Assembly (NCBI RefSeq): GCF_015500055.1
Contig: NZ_CP045492.1
Location: 2,118,501 to 2,182,500 of the forward strand
Reading direction: 5' to 3'
Origin: Mesorhizobium sp. NBSH29
GTDB lineage: Bacteria; Pseudomonadota; Alphaproteobacteria; Rhizobiales; Rhizobiaceae
Length of the DNA: 64,000 nt
Positions within the stretch are counted from its first letter, which is position 1. Every line of letters begins with the position of its first letter. This document shows, in pieces, positions 8,790-17,509 of the stretch. The notes under the pieces were generated by a model that was given only the letters and a program-made list of their open reading frames with translations, was not told the DNA's origin and did no database searches. Made by a program: the position numbers and the translations under genes.

Positions 8790-9307
8790 GTTTCATTGAT
8801 CGGATCAACCAGCTCGAGGCGATCGTCAATCAGCTGGACCGTCGCCAGAACAACTTCCTCAGAGAGGCTGTTGTTACTGAAGTCTATGAAAACGAAGGCA
8901 TGGCCAAGGTCGACGCCCAAGGTGTTATCTCAAAGAAAATCCCATGGCTGCAGCGGTCGGGAGCCATTCGGGAATGGACTCCAGTGACGAAGGACGAAAG
9001 GGTTTTGCTGATCTCACCAACTGGCGAGCCTGGGAGAGGGCTCATTTTGCCGGGAGGGTACACAGACCAGTTCCCACAGCCGCACGACAAAGGGGCCGAA
9101 AAGCTTGTCCAGATAGATGGCGTCTCGATCAAACAAACCGGAAGCGGGGTGACCATTACCGCAGGCGGCGTGGTCGTTGAGATAACGAGTGCGGGCTTGA
9201 CGGTAACAGGTGGCAACGTTGTCCACGACGGGAAAAATATTGGCTCAACACACAAGCATCTCGGCGTGATGCCGGGTGTCGCATTGACCGGAATACCAAG
9301 CGGCTGA
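8786..9307 (+). CDS. Baseplate assembly protein V (tail spike tip)
   Basis: This 173-residue protein corresponds to P2 gpV / Mu gp45, the trimeric needle under the baseplate that pierces the outer membrane. It shows an N-terminal helix (SFIDRINQLEAIVNQLDRR), an OB-like domain (residues 27-95 with TGEPGRGLILPGG) and a triple beta-helix region with repeated strands (GVSIKQTGSGVTITAGG). The C-terminal THKHLG carries the His-x-His pair that in this family binds an iron ion at the needle tip. It overlaps the preceding gene by ATGA. Confidence 0.88.
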   Translation: MSFIDRINQLEAIVNQLDRRQNNFLREAVVTEVYENEGMAKVDAQGVISKKIPWLQRSGAIREWTPVTKDERVLLISPTGEPGRGLILPGGYTDQFPQPHDKGAEKLVQIDGVSIKQTGSGVTITAGGVVVEITSAGLTVTGGNVVHDGKNIGSTHKHLGVMPGVALTGIPSG

Positions 9308-9326
9308 AACGGAAGGGAACTTTAAT

Positions 9327-9554
9327 ATGACCGAGAAAAGCTACATTGCTGCGGCCGCCGGGTGGGTTGGAGGCACATACAGGAAAGAGGGCGATCCGAT
9401 ATCAATGACGCCAAAGGCGGCAACGTACTTGCTGCTGAGCGGACAGATCGTGGAGGGTGTAAAGACTTCCCCTCGGAGCGACCGCGCCAAAGCTTCAACA
9501 CGAACGGCTTCCTCGGAAGAGGTCGCCGTAGGCAAGTCGAAATCGAGAGATTAG
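9327..9554 (+). CDS. Small phage protein of unknown function
   Basis: This 75-residue protein has no family I can name. The first half has the motif VGGTYRKEGDPISMTPKAA followed by YLLLSGQI, a pattern seen in small phage proteins near baseplate genes; the second half is Ser-, Lys- and Arg-rich and probably disordered. GGAAGGGA lies nine bases before the ATG, a good ribosome binding site. It sits between baseplate V and W and is followed four bases later by W, so it belongs to the baseplate operon. Confidence 0.6.
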   Translation: MTEKSYIAAAAGWVGGTYRKEGDPISMTPKAATYLLLSGQIVEGVKTSPRSDRAKASTRTASSEEVAVGKSKSRD

Positions 9555-9557
9555 ACC

Positions 9558-9959
9558 ATGAGCAGTGTGGGGATTGATCGCTCCACCTGGATGCCGCTCG
9601 TTGGATGGGACCACGTTCTCCAATCGATCGAGGTCATTTTAACGACTGAGATTGGAGAACGTCTGCACCGCCGCAACTTTGGGTCCACGGTGACTGACCT
9701 GATCGACAAGCCGCAAACGATCGACACTATAGTTGACCTCTACATGGCGGTCGCTGAGTCATTGGAACCGCGGGTCCGCGACGGTGCGCAGCTCGGAGAG
9801 CCGCGCTTTCTCCTCACGAGCGTTGCCTTAGCGCCCTCGGCAGACGGGACGATCCTTATCAACGTTCGGGGCGATTATTACCCCAATGGCCACCTGGGCG
9901 ACTTTACCCTGCCTCTCAGGGACCGTGCCATCAACATTCCGGTTGGAGCTGCATTCTGA
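9558..9959 (+). CDS. Baseplate assembly protein W (gp25-like)
   Basis: This 133-residue protein belongs to the GPW/gp25 family of baseplate wedge proteins that start sheath assembly. The family signature is seen in the central IEVILTTEIGERLHRRNFGS, followed by helix-rich TDLIDKP and the late strand ILINVRGDYYP. The conserved EI-G-R-RR-FGS segment is intact. The stop overlaps the start of gene J by TGATG, giving the standard V-W-J-I order. Confidence 0.9.
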   Translation: MSSVGIDRSTWMPLVGWDHVLQSIEVILTTEIGERLHRRNFGSTVTDLIDKPQTIDTIVDLYMAVAESLEPRVRDGAQLGEPRFLLTSVALAPSADGTILINVRGDYYPNGHLGDFTLPLRDRAINIPVGAAF

Positions 9960-10813
9960 TGTCATTGGACCTAGCTCTGCTCCCAAGCCCTGAAATCATA
10001 GAGACGATCGACACCGAGGCTATCATTTCAGCTCTCACCGCAGACGTGACCGAGCGGTTTCTGACGGCCGGCGTTTCCTACGATGTCGGCGGCCTCGAGG
10101 TAGACCCAGTGAAGATCGTCCTTGAGGTTGCTGCGGCTCGAGAGACTGTCCTTCGAGCTCGCATTAACGATGCGGCCAAGGCTAACTTGGTAATATTTGC
10201 TGCGGGCTCTGACCTTGATCATCTTGCTGGCTTCTACGACGTCGAACGGTTGCCGAACGAGATCGACACTGCTTTGCGCAACAGAACCATCCTCGCCATA
10301 CGGGCCCGGTCGCCGGGAGGGTCAGAGTTTTGGTACGAAGCCGCTGCGCGGCGCGCAGACACGCGCATTCGCGATGTCGCAGTCTATCGGGAGGCGTTTC
10401 TCCCTATCATCCATGTGGCGGTTCTATCTTCCTTGGATGGGGGTATCCCCGACCAGGCTATGCTGGCCGCCGTGGAGACGGAAGTGAAGTCGGACTCCGT
10501 TCGCCTTGTGAATGATGCGATTGTGGTTGAGGCTGCAGTTGGCCAGACCGTAAACATCGAAGCCAACGTATGGCTGCTTCCTGATGCGCCCTATTCGGTC
10601 TTTGAGGGGCTTGAAGCGCTTCTTCGCAACGCCTGGAATGCGGAAACCGGCATCGGCTTTGACCTTGACCTCTCGTGGGCTCAATCGAGGATTCACGTGC
10701 CCGGGGTGAAACGGGTGGTGATCACATCACCGTCAACGGCGGTCGTGGCCAGCAACGAGAAGGCAATCGCCATCGGAACAATCACGCTCACCTATATGGG
10801 CAGGGCGTTCTGA
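9959..10813 (+). CDS. Baseplate assembly protein J
   Basis: This 284-residue protein corresponds to P2 gpJ, a wedge component that connects the spike hub to the baseplate edge. Matching stretches are the early helix VLEVAAARETVLRARINDAA, the LVIFAAGSDLDHLAGFY motif (GSDLD.LA is the family hallmark) and the middle GGSEFWYEAAARRADTRIRD. The length is slightly short of the P2 protein (302). The start and stop both overlap neighbouring genes (TGATG), as usual for this module. Confidence 0.92.
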   Translation: MSLDLALLPSPEIIETIDTEAIISALTADVTERFLTAGVSYDVGGLEVDPVKIVLEVAAARETVLRARINDAAKANLVIFAAGSDLDHLAGFYDVERLPNEIDTALRNRTILAIRARSPGGSEFWYEAAARRADTRIRDVAVYREAFLPIIHVAVLSSLDGGIPDQAMLAAVETEVKSDSVRLVNDAIVVEAAVGQTVNIEANVWLLPDAPYSVFEGLEALLRNAWNAETGIGFDLDLSWAQSRIHVPGVKRVVITSPSTAVVASNEKAIAIGTITLTYMGRAF

Positions 10814-11607
10814 TGACTCGGACACATTTACTCCCCCTCAACGCGACACCAATTGATAGGGCAGTTTCCGAGGCAATAGACCGGTCGCCGGAACTTGCGA
10901 TGGGTGCCGATCACGTCCGAGGTTTTAAGTTCAATCCATCGCCTGCCGTCATTCCGCACCTGATAGTCGAATACGGGTTGGCTGAAATCGAAGACTTTGT
11001 AACGGAAGAGATTCTTCGAGCCGGTGTTGCGTGGCAGCGTATCCGGGGAACTCCGGCCTCCATTCACATGGCACTTCGCTGGATCAACAGCGACGGGGTA
11101 ATCGAGGAAAATCCAGTCACCCGTTTCAAATGGTGGTGGTTTCAGGTCCACATGCCAGACGCTCGTCGCTCGTCGTCGTTTGTCACTCCGATGATAACTC
11201 TTGGTAAAGCGTCGAAGCCGCTTCGTTCCGAGTTTGCACGCATCACTGCCGGGTACGACATTCGTGCACTTCGTCTGAACGCAGGCCGCTTGAACGCCAA
11301 TCTTTTAAACTCCTGGTCGGGGATGCGCCGTGCCGAGGACGAGCCGGTCCTTTCATTCCGTTATCATCACATGGCACCGGCACCGGAAAACGAAATCTAC
11401 GAGCTTTCTCTTGCTGCCAAGAAATCGGTACGGCACGTCTACCTCACCGACGCAGCGGCCGCGACCGAACAGAAATCCGGATTCCCCAGCTCTCTCGGGA
11501 CGAGACCTTTCGATTGGTCCGACCCGGTCTCCGTTCCATTCAACAATGCGCCGTTCAACGACGAACCTTTCGGCGTTCCCAACCCATATGTGCAAACAGG
11601 AAACTGA
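10813..11607 (+). CDS. Phage tail protein I
   Basis: This 264-residue protein fits the P2 gpI family of baseplate proteins. The N-terminus LLPLNATPIDRAVSEAIDR, followed by GFKFNPSPAVIPHLIVEYGL, is the expected pattern (hydrophobic start, then a position where gpI proteins read P-LLPWLAWE.). It is longer than P2 gpI (176 residues): residues 150-264 form an added domain ending in an Asn/Phe/Pro-rich tail, perhaps for fibre attachment. The ATG at 10813 overlaps the J stop. A longer frame opens upstream but lies wholly inside J and was not used. Confidence 0.8.
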   Translation: MTRTHLLPLNATPIDRAVSEAIDRSPELAMGADHVRGFKFNPSPAVIPHLIVEYGLAEIEDFVTEEILRAGVAWQRIRGTPASIHMALRWINSDGVIEENPVTRFKWWWFQVHMPDARRSSSFVTPMITLGKASKPLRSEFARITAGYDIRALRLNAGRLNANLLNSWSGMRRAEDEPVLSFRYHHMAPAPENEIYELSLAAKKSVRHVYLTDAAAATEQKSGFPSSLGTRPFDWSDPVSVPFNNAPFNDEPFGVPNPYVQTGN

Positions 11608-11610
11608 TCG

Positions 11611-12096
11611 ATGGCTGTCTTTACCGTTGGCGGACGAGAAGTTATCGCCTCGCTTCTTATCAATCAAACCTTCTTCTTGGCCCTCGGAAAGGGTGACCCC
11701 GCTTGGGACACCAATCTTATTCCACCTTCGCCAGGTGCAACCGACCTTGTGGACAAGGTGGGTGTAACCCGCCTCCGCCAGATAGATTATGCGTCGCCGA
11801 GCGAGACAGGCGAAATAACAATGGCAGACGGGTCGCAGTTTACTGTCAGCCCGACTCCAACTCGATACCTCTACCTTTGGTTCAAACTCGACCTTCCAGA
11901 TGCAGTCCCTTCAACCCTGCGGGAATGTGGGCTGTACCACGGCACTGTTTTGGGCGGTGCCGTCCCCGCCGGCCAATTCTACGTGCCCGGTGCGGACGTC
12001 GTCGCCTACGGCAAGCTCGTCCATCTCGACCGCTACAACTCGATTGTGCGTGACGGCACCATCGAACAAGGCTTTTCCTTCATCCTGACTTTGTGA
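11611..12096 (+). CDS. Phage protein of unknown function in the tail-fibre block
   Basis: I cannot assign a family to this 161-residue protein. It is beta-rich, without signal or membrane segments; notable are FTVGGREVIASLLINQT at the start, a central RYLYLWFKLDLPDAVPST and an end of DGTIEQGFSFILTL. It lies three bases after tail protein I and seven before the DUF4815 protein. The position between baseplate and fibre suggests a connector or fibre-anchoring role, which is inference only. Confidence 0.55.
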   Translation: MAVFTVGGREVIASLLINQTFFLALGKGDPAWDTNLIPPSPGATDLVDKVGVTRLRQIDYASPSETGEITMADGSQFTVSPTPTRYLYLWFKLDLPDAVPSTLRECGLYHGTVLGGAVPAGQFYVPGADVVAYGKLVHLDRYNSIVRDGTIEQGFSFILTL

Positions 12097-12103
12097 GTTT
12101 GCA

Positions 12104-15100
12104 ATGAGCAGCATTATCAAGCGCCCTGGCTATTCCGACCGCTTTGAGCGGGACCAGAAGCGGTTCGCGCTCGCGTTCCCGGATGCTGTACAATTCCTTC
12201 AGTCGGACGAGATGAACGAAGTTCAGTCCATGCTGCAGGATCAGCAGCGCCGCGTTTCAGAGTACATTTTACAGGACGGCCGCCGAGTTAGCGGTGCCGA
12301 TCCTGTCGTCGCCGAAATTGAAGGCGACGAAACCAAAGTTTCAGTACGGCTGCCGGCTTCTGCGATCTATATTGCTGGGCACGTCCATGACGTTCAGGAG
12401 TCGATATTCGTTCTGGACGTTGCCGGCGACGTGTCGATCGGTGTGCGTGTTAGCGAAACGCTGGAAAACCATATTTCCGATGTCACCCTTCGCGGGCAGA
12501 TTTCAGGAACCGAAGCCTTCATGGAACCCGGAGCCGCTCGCGTGCGCATGGTGGTGTCATGGGGCCATTCGGCAGATCTCGTGGAAGCGCCGGTCATCCC
12601 TGTCTATTCGATGCGTAATGGTGCGATCCTCACCAACGAAAGCAACATCGACTACTCCGAGATCTACAACGCGATTTCCAACTACAGCCGGGAAAGTAAT
12701 GGCTCGTTCGTTAACTCCGGCTGCATGGTAGCCGGCGTTGGTTTGAATGGTGACGGCGATCAGCAATTCACCATTTCAGAAGGCGTAGCCTATGTGAACG
12801 GTCGCCGGATTCCGCGCGCGCAAAACATGCGCTTCAATGTGCCCGAGGAGCCCAATCTGCGTTCTGTTTCAGCAGAGCCACATGCCTGGACCGCAGCAAC
12901 CGGTGGAACTCAAACCTTCACACTCTCCAAATCGCCGATCGCCGTCGTCTCCGAAGTGACAATCGTCAAGCGGGTGACCGAGACAGTCACCCATGGCGCT
13001 TTTTCAGGCGTGACGGATGCGCTTCTGCATTCGTCGGTTGAAAGCATAGTCTCGGTCAAGCAGGGCGGCACGACCTACACTTCTCCTGGAAGCTGGCTTC
13101 TTTCTCAGGGGCAAATCGACTGGTCACCAGCTGGCGCTGAGCCATCCCCAGGCTCGACGTATCAGGTCGACTATCGCTATTACGAAAACGTCATGCCAAC
13201 CGCGGTCACCCGCGAAAGCATCACTGTGGTAGGCGCTGTCAATCCATCCAACATCCTGGTCGACTATACCTACAAGCTGCCGCGCATCGATGTCGTGGCG
13301 ATGGATATGTCGGGGGCTGTTCTTTATTTGAAGGGGGTCGCCGCTATCTCGCGCCCGCAGCCACCCGTCGTGCCTTCGACACAGCTTGAGCTTGCGCGCA
13401 TCAACAACAAATGGGGCATCGCCCCTGACGTGGTTCAGTCTGCCGTCCGCAATGTACCTTATTCAGAGATCACCAACATGCGTGAGGCTCTACTGGACAT
13501 TTACGACCTGATCGCGCAGGAGCGCCTGAAGTCGGACGTCTCCAGCCGGGAAGTTGCAGCCAAGCGCGGAGTGTTTGTCGACCCGTTTTTAGACGATGAT
13601 CTTCGCGACCAGGGTATTGCACAGACCGCAGCGTCATTCGGTGGGTTCCTCCGCCTTCCTGTCGCTGGCCGGGTTCATGAATTTCCTGCGCTGACATCGG
13701 TCCAGACGCTCGCGTTCACCGACGAAGTGGTCATTTCTCAGTTGCGTGAAACTGGCGAAATGAAAATCAACCCCTATCAGACATTCACGCCAATGCCCGG
13801 TCGCGCGTCGCTCGAGCCTTCGATCGACATATGGACGGACAAGCAGACAGTTTGGCCTTCGGCGGAAACTGCGACGTTTGATCCACCTGACCGGGGTGCC
13901 AACGGCAACAACAACACAATCACGTCGGTCTCGCTGGAAAGCCGGATCGAGCTGATCCGATCGACCAATGTGGCGGCCGAATTCGTGCGGACACGCAACG
14001 TCAACTTCCGGCTTGAAGGCTTCATCGAAGCTGAAACGATCACGTCGGTCTTGTTCGACGGCGTGGTCGCCGTAACTTCCGGCCTGACGTCGGCAAATGC
14101 CGACGGCGTCATCACCGGTGTTTTCACCATTCCCGCCAATATTCGCCAGGGAACGAAGGTGGTTGCCTTTGTGGGAAGCGTCGGCACGAGAGCGAGGTCG
14201 ACCTACGTCGCCAGCGGGACCATTACTGTCGAAGAATACCGCATCGCGACGGCGCTTAACGGCACCATCGAGGAGTTGCCGCGGCCGGTGACACAGGTCA
14301 CACAGGTCATCAACCAAACGACCGTGGTCAACAATACGATCAACAACATTAACCAGGTCCAGAACATCGCCCGGGGTTGGTCGGAGGATACTGGCGGCGG
14401 CGGCAGTTCGAGCGACAAAGACCCGCTCGCGCAGACGTTCATGCTAACCGAAGGCCGGTGCGTGACTGCGATCCGCCTCAAGTGCAAGACCAAGGGGCTG
14501 TCGTCGAATTCTGTCGCGGTGCAGATCCGCACTGTCGAAGTGGGACTGCCGACAAGTGAAGTGCTGGCCGAAGCTTTTGTGCCCGGCACCGCATTGGTGG
14601 CGGGCGGTTTTTTCACGGCGCGCTTCACCACGCCGCTCTACCTGGAACCCGGTAGGGCCTATGCCTTTGTCGTTCTGACAGATGACGCCAACCATTCGCT
14701 TGCTGTGGCGGGCCTCGGCAAGATCGATCAGAACAACGCGATCGTCTCCGAGCAGCCCTTCGTGGTCGGCGTGCTTTTGTCATCGTCCAATGCCCAAACA
14801 TGGACGGTGCACAATGACATCGATCTTGTCTTCCAGCTGATCGGCTGCCTCTTCTCTCCTGCCGAGCGCACCGTGGCGATCGGTGCCTTCACCGCAACCA
14901 AAATGTCGGACATCATTGTGTCCGCCGGCGTCGAATATCCGGAGAGTCAGGCCAGCATAGAAATCACGATGACTCGGCCGAATGGGGAGATCATTACTGC
15001 ATCACCCGAGCAGCGCATCAGGCTGGACACCTATATCCAGAACGAAACCATTCAGGTTGCTGCAAAGCTTAGGGGGACGGCCAAACTCACGCCGTTCCTG

Positions 15101-15433
15101 TTCCCGGGCGTCCAGATCATCGAGGGCGAAATTGCGGCGACTGCCGACTATGTCACGCGCTCTGTGACGGCTGACGATGCGGAGCGGGTGACGGTAACGT
15201 TCGATGCCTTCCTGCCGTCGGGGTCCACTGTAGCGGTCTCGATTGGTGTTCCAGGCAGCTACGTTGCTGCCTCGGTTCTTGCAGCGACGCCGCTCGGCGA
15301 CGGCTTGGTCGAACAGACCTACCAGCGCACGCCTTACGCGCCTCTTGATGCCAGAACCAAGATCACGCTCACCGGGACGCCGGCGGCACGTCCTGAGCTG
15401 TCCAAACTGCGCATGATAACAACGGAAATCTGA
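12104..15433 (+). CDS. DUF4815 domain-containing large tail protein
   Basis: This 1109-residue protein is the second largest structural gene after none in the tail module. The first ~570 residues match the DUF4815 pattern found in large phage tail or baseplate-fibre proteins: the start KRPGYSDRFERD, then DEMNEVQSMLQDQQRR, an AVYVNGRR-like segment (GVAYVNGRRIPRAQNMRF) and NPSNILVDYTYKLPRIDVV. A Thr/Asn-rich coiled segment near residues 725-750 (TQVTQVINQTTVVNNTINN) may form a trimeric stalk. The remaining part is beta-rich with carbohydrate-binding-like modules. It is probably part of the host-recognition apparatus. The ATG follows gene 11611 closely and the stop is two bases before the fibre gene. 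Confidence 0.8.
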   Translation: MSSIIKRPGYSDRFERDQKRFALAFPDAVQFLQSDEMNEVQSMLQDQQRRVSEYILQDGRRVSGADPVVAEIEGDETKVSVRLPASAIYIAGHVHDVQESIFVLDVAGDVSIGVRVSETLENHISDVTLRGQISGTEAFMEPGAARVRMVVSWGHSADLVEAPVIPVYSMRNGAILTNESNIDYSEIYNAISNYSRESNGSFVNSGCMVAGVGLNGDGDQQFTISEGVAYVNGRRIPRAQNMRFNVPEEPNLRSVSAEPHAWTAATGGTQTFTLSKSPIAVVSEVTIVKRVTETVTHGAFSGVTDALLHSSVESIVSVKQGGTTYTSPGSWLLSQGQIDWSPAGAEPSPGSTYQVDYRYYENVMPTAVTRESITVVGAVNPSNILVDYTYKLPRIDVVAMDMSGAVLYLKGVAAISRPQPPVVPSTQLELARINNKWGIAPDVVQSAVRNVPYSEITNMREALLDIYDLIAQERLKSDVSSREVAAKRGVFVDPFLDDDLRDQGIAQTAASFGGFLRLPVAGRVHEFPALTSVQTLAFTDEVVISQLRETGEMKINPYQTFTPMPGRASLEPSIDIWTDKQTVWPSAETATFDPPDRGANGNNNTITSVSLESRIELIRSTNVAAEFVRTRNVNFRLEGFIEAETITSVLFDGVVAVTSGLTSANADGVITGVFTIPANIRQGTKVVAFVGSVGTRARSTYVASGTITVEEYRIATALNGTIEELPRPVTQVTQVINQTTVVNNTINNINQVQNIARGWSEDTGGGGSSSDKDPLAQTFMLTEGRCVTAIRLKCKTKGLSSNSVAVQIRTVEVGLPTSEVLAEAFVPGTALVAGGFFTARFTTPLYLEPGRAYAFVVLTDDANHSLAVAGLGKIDQNNAIVSEQPFVVGVLLSSSNAQTWTVHNDIDLVFQLIGCLFSPAERTVAIGAFTATKMSDIIVSAGVEYPESQASIEITMTRPNGEIITASPEQRIRLDTYIQNETIQVAAKLRGTAKLTPFLFPGVQIIEGEIAATADYVTRSVTADDAERVTVTFDAFLPSGSTVAVSIGVPGSYVAASVLAATPLGDGLVEQTYQRTPYAPLDARTKITLTGTPAARPELSKLRMITTEI

Positions 15434-15435
15434 TC

Positions 15436-16722
15436 ATGGCTCTCCCCAACACATCAAACTACAGCTGGCCGCGGCCCGACAAAACCGGTTTGCAGCGAGC
15501 TGAAATCGACAAGATCGACCAGGCGATCGTTGCGGCTGATGCCCAGACGAAAACGATTGATGTGTTGTTGGCTGCGTTGATCACCTCCTTCAACGGGCAT
15601 ACCCACTCCTTCAATAACATCACCGGAAAGCCGAGCACGCTGGCCGGATACGGCATTACGGATTCCTACACGAAGGCGGCAGCCGATACGGCTATTGCCA
15701 ATGCTATCGCAGCCCTCGTCGCATCGTCGCCCGCAGCGCTAGACACGCTGAATGAGTTGGCCACAGCTCTTGGCAACGACCCGAACTTCGCTACTACGAT
15801 GACCAACGCGCTTGGCCAGAAACTCAATGCGTCGACCTACACCGCCGCTGATATTCTTGCGAAGCTCAAGACAGTCGACGGTGTTGGATCCGGCCTAGAC
15901 GCTGACCTGCTGGACGGCAAGACAAGCGCTGAGTTCGTTTCAACCGATGCAATCCAGACCATAGCCGCAGCGAAGACATTCAGTGCGGGCATCAGCTTTG
16001 GCAACACCGCTGCTACGCTGCAGAGCGACATGACGAAGCACATAGCGCTCTTCGGAAGCACCTATGGTTTCAGCGTAACGGGCGGCACGCTCAACTACAA
16101 TTCGAACGGTTCTCATAAGTTTCGGATAGGTGACGCAGACATCGTCAACATAACGACGACGACCTTCACGTTCAACGGTAACGCCGTGTCCTTGGCTAAG
16201 GACGTGTACACGAAGGCCGAGGTCTACGCCAAGGCCGAGACTTACACCAAGGCGGAGGTGGACAGTGGCCTTGGGGGTAGGATTATCAGGGACAGTATCA
16301 CCCACGCGGGCTTTGCCAGCAACAACGCCGCTAATCCCTATTTCCGCAAGGCAGATGATAACATAGTTTATTACCTGCAACGCTCGCTAGGCTTCACACC
16401 CGTCCGGCAGGGTGGGCAATCAGGTATGGGCTCGAACACCGTTTATCTTGGGTGGAGTGGGTCAAGGATACTCATAAACGTCGATGGCTACCCGCAGGGT
16501 GGGGCCATGACTACCAGTCTATTTCCCAATGATCTTGGCGTACAACTTCGGGACGGAGGTGTCGGGGGTATTATTTACTGCGTTACGCAATCGGGTGTTA
16601 GTGTGGGACGTAGCATCACTGTCATAGGCACTAGCCTGAACCCTGCGCAAGCAGGCGCGTGGGTTAACATTGGCGTGACCGGAAACGTCTCGACACCTAC
16701 GCTCTACGTTCGCTACGTTTAA
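15436..16722 (+). CDS. Phage tail fibre protein
   Basis: This 428-residue protein has the usual parts of a phage tail fibre. Near residue 55 it has GHTHSFNNITGKPSTLAGY followed by GITD, a motif shared by many fibres. Residues 152-167 (GVGSGLDADLLDGKTS) are another known fibre motif. Residues 258-275 hold three tandem copies of a six-residue unit (YTKAEV, YAKAET, YTKAEV). The C-terminal third (about 285-428) is Gly-rich and probably the receptor-binding head. It would be the host-range determinant. The ATG is two bases after the DUF4815 stop and precedes a DUF4376 protein that may be its partner. Confidence 0.85.
   Translation: MALPNTSNYSWPRPDKTGLQRAEIDKIDQAIVAADAQTKTIDVLLAALITSFNGHTHSFNNITGKPSTLAGYGITDSYTKAAADTAIANAIAALVASSPAALDTLNELATALGNDPNFATTMTNALGQKLNASTYTAADILAKLKTVDGVGSGLDADLLDGKTSAEFVSTDAIQTIAAAKTFSAGISFGNTAATLQSDMTKHIALFGSTYGFSVTGGTLNYNSNGSHKFRIGDADIVNITTTTFTFNGNAVSLAKDVYTKAEVYAKAETYTKAEVDSGLGGRIIRDSITHAGFASNNAANPYFRKADDNIVYYLQRSLGFTPVRQGGQSGMGSNTVYLGWSGSRILINVDGYPQGGAMTTSLFPNDLGVQLRDGGVGGIIYCVTQSGVSVGRSITVIGTSLNPAQAGAWVNIGVTGNVSTPTLYVRYV
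16207..16260 (+). repeat. Three tandem 18-bp repeats inside the tail-fibre gene
   Basis: Three consecutive in-frame 18-base units at 16207, 16225 and 16243 encode YTKAEV, YAKAET and YTKAEV. They differ at a few third positions only. Such repeats can change copy number by slippage or serve as recombination points between fibre genes. Confidence 0.8.
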
Positions 16723-16734
16723 AGGATCATCGTC

Positions 16735-17364
16735 ATGCCAGAAGAACCAATAGAGACCCCTCCCGAGGAGCTGACATTCCCGCCCGCTTATGTGGAGCCG
16801 CCGTTCACTCCGATAATCCCCGAGGAGCTGCTCCCTGTAGAGTACCGAAACGCCACGCACTCCAGGGACGGCATGGTAGACTGCGAAGTCAACCACCCCG
16901 AGTATGGGTGGCTGCCTTATTCCGCGTCTGCTGCGGATGAAACGGATTTCGGGAAAAGGGTATGGGATGCGATCGATCCAAACGATGTGCTTCCTGCGGT
17001 GCCAGTGGTTATCGATCTCCACGATTATACGGCGAAGCGGAGGTGGGAAATCGAAACCGGCGGTCTATCATTCGCGGGGGCAACGATCGCAACCGACGCG
17101 CAAAGCCAGACCAAAGTTCTTGGTGCACGTGTGGCCGCCGATGCTGATCCAAACTTCACCACACAATGGAAAGCGGCAGGCGGAGAGTTTATTCAACTGA
17201 ACGCCTCTGCCATCATCGCGATCAGCAATGCTGTGTTAAATCACATTAGCACCTGTTTTTCGGCGGAGGCTGAGATTATGGGCCAGATAGCCACAAACGA
17301 CATTACCACTGTCGAGCAGATTGATACTGCGTTCGATATCGCGCTTGCGCCACCTACGGAATAG
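16735..17364 (+). CDS. DUF4376 domain protein, probable tail-fibre accessory
   Basis: This 209-residue protein has a Pro/Glu-rich N-terminus (residues 1-35, PEEPIETPPEELTFPP) and a C-terminal DUF4376-type domain beginning at AKRRWEIETGGLSFAGA and containing TDAQSQTKVLGA and WKAAGGEFIQLNASAI. Proteins of this kind are commonly encoded just after tail fibres and are thought to help fibre assembly or to form the fibre tip. AAAGGATC lies before the ATG at 16735. A strong terminator follows, so it closes the host-recognition block. Confidence 0.75.
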   Translation: MPEEPIETPPEELTFPPAYVEPPFTPIIPEELLPVEYRNATHSRDGMVDCEVNHPEYGWLPYSASAADETDFGKRVWDAIDPNDVLPAVPVVIDLHDYTAKRRWEIETGGLSFAGATIATDAQSQTKVLGARVAADADPNFTTQWKAAGGEFIQLNASAIIAISNAVLNHISTCFSAEAEIMGQIATNDITTVEQIDTAFDIALAPPTE

Positions 17365-17424
17365 ATATTGGGGGATCCTCCCGCGAGGCCCCCAAGGTCT
17401 ATCCCGCTAACGCCGATGAACAAG

Positions 17425-17452
17425 AAAAACCCCGCTTGTAGCGGGTTTTTTT
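17425..17452 (+). terminator. Rho-independent terminator after the fibre block
   Basis: A GC stem (CCCGC at 17431-17435 with GCGGG at 17441-17445) is flanked by an A-run before and seven T residues after, a near-symmetrical form that could work in both directions. It separates the fibre block from the sheath-tube operon, which then probably has its own promoter or depends on read-through. Confidence 0.85.
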
Positions 17453-17509
17453 GTGCCCTTCGCTGACCCTTGGGCAAGGTTGAGAAAGACACAAAAGGGA
17501 AATCAGCAA

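Noticed and set aside
13634-14317. Minus-strand open frame of 227 codons within the DUF4815 gene
   Set aside because: No motif, no start signal, fully covered by a strong structural gene on the other strand.
16207-16260. Possible CRISPR-like array
   Set aside because: Direct 18-bp repeats without spacers, in frame in a fibre gene. No CRISPR array is seen anywhere in the window.
17368-17393. Inverted repeat TTGGGGG...CCCCCAA as an attachment or insertion-sequence end
   Set aside because: No transposase, no second copy and no target duplication; it is probably part of the terminator region behind the fibre block.
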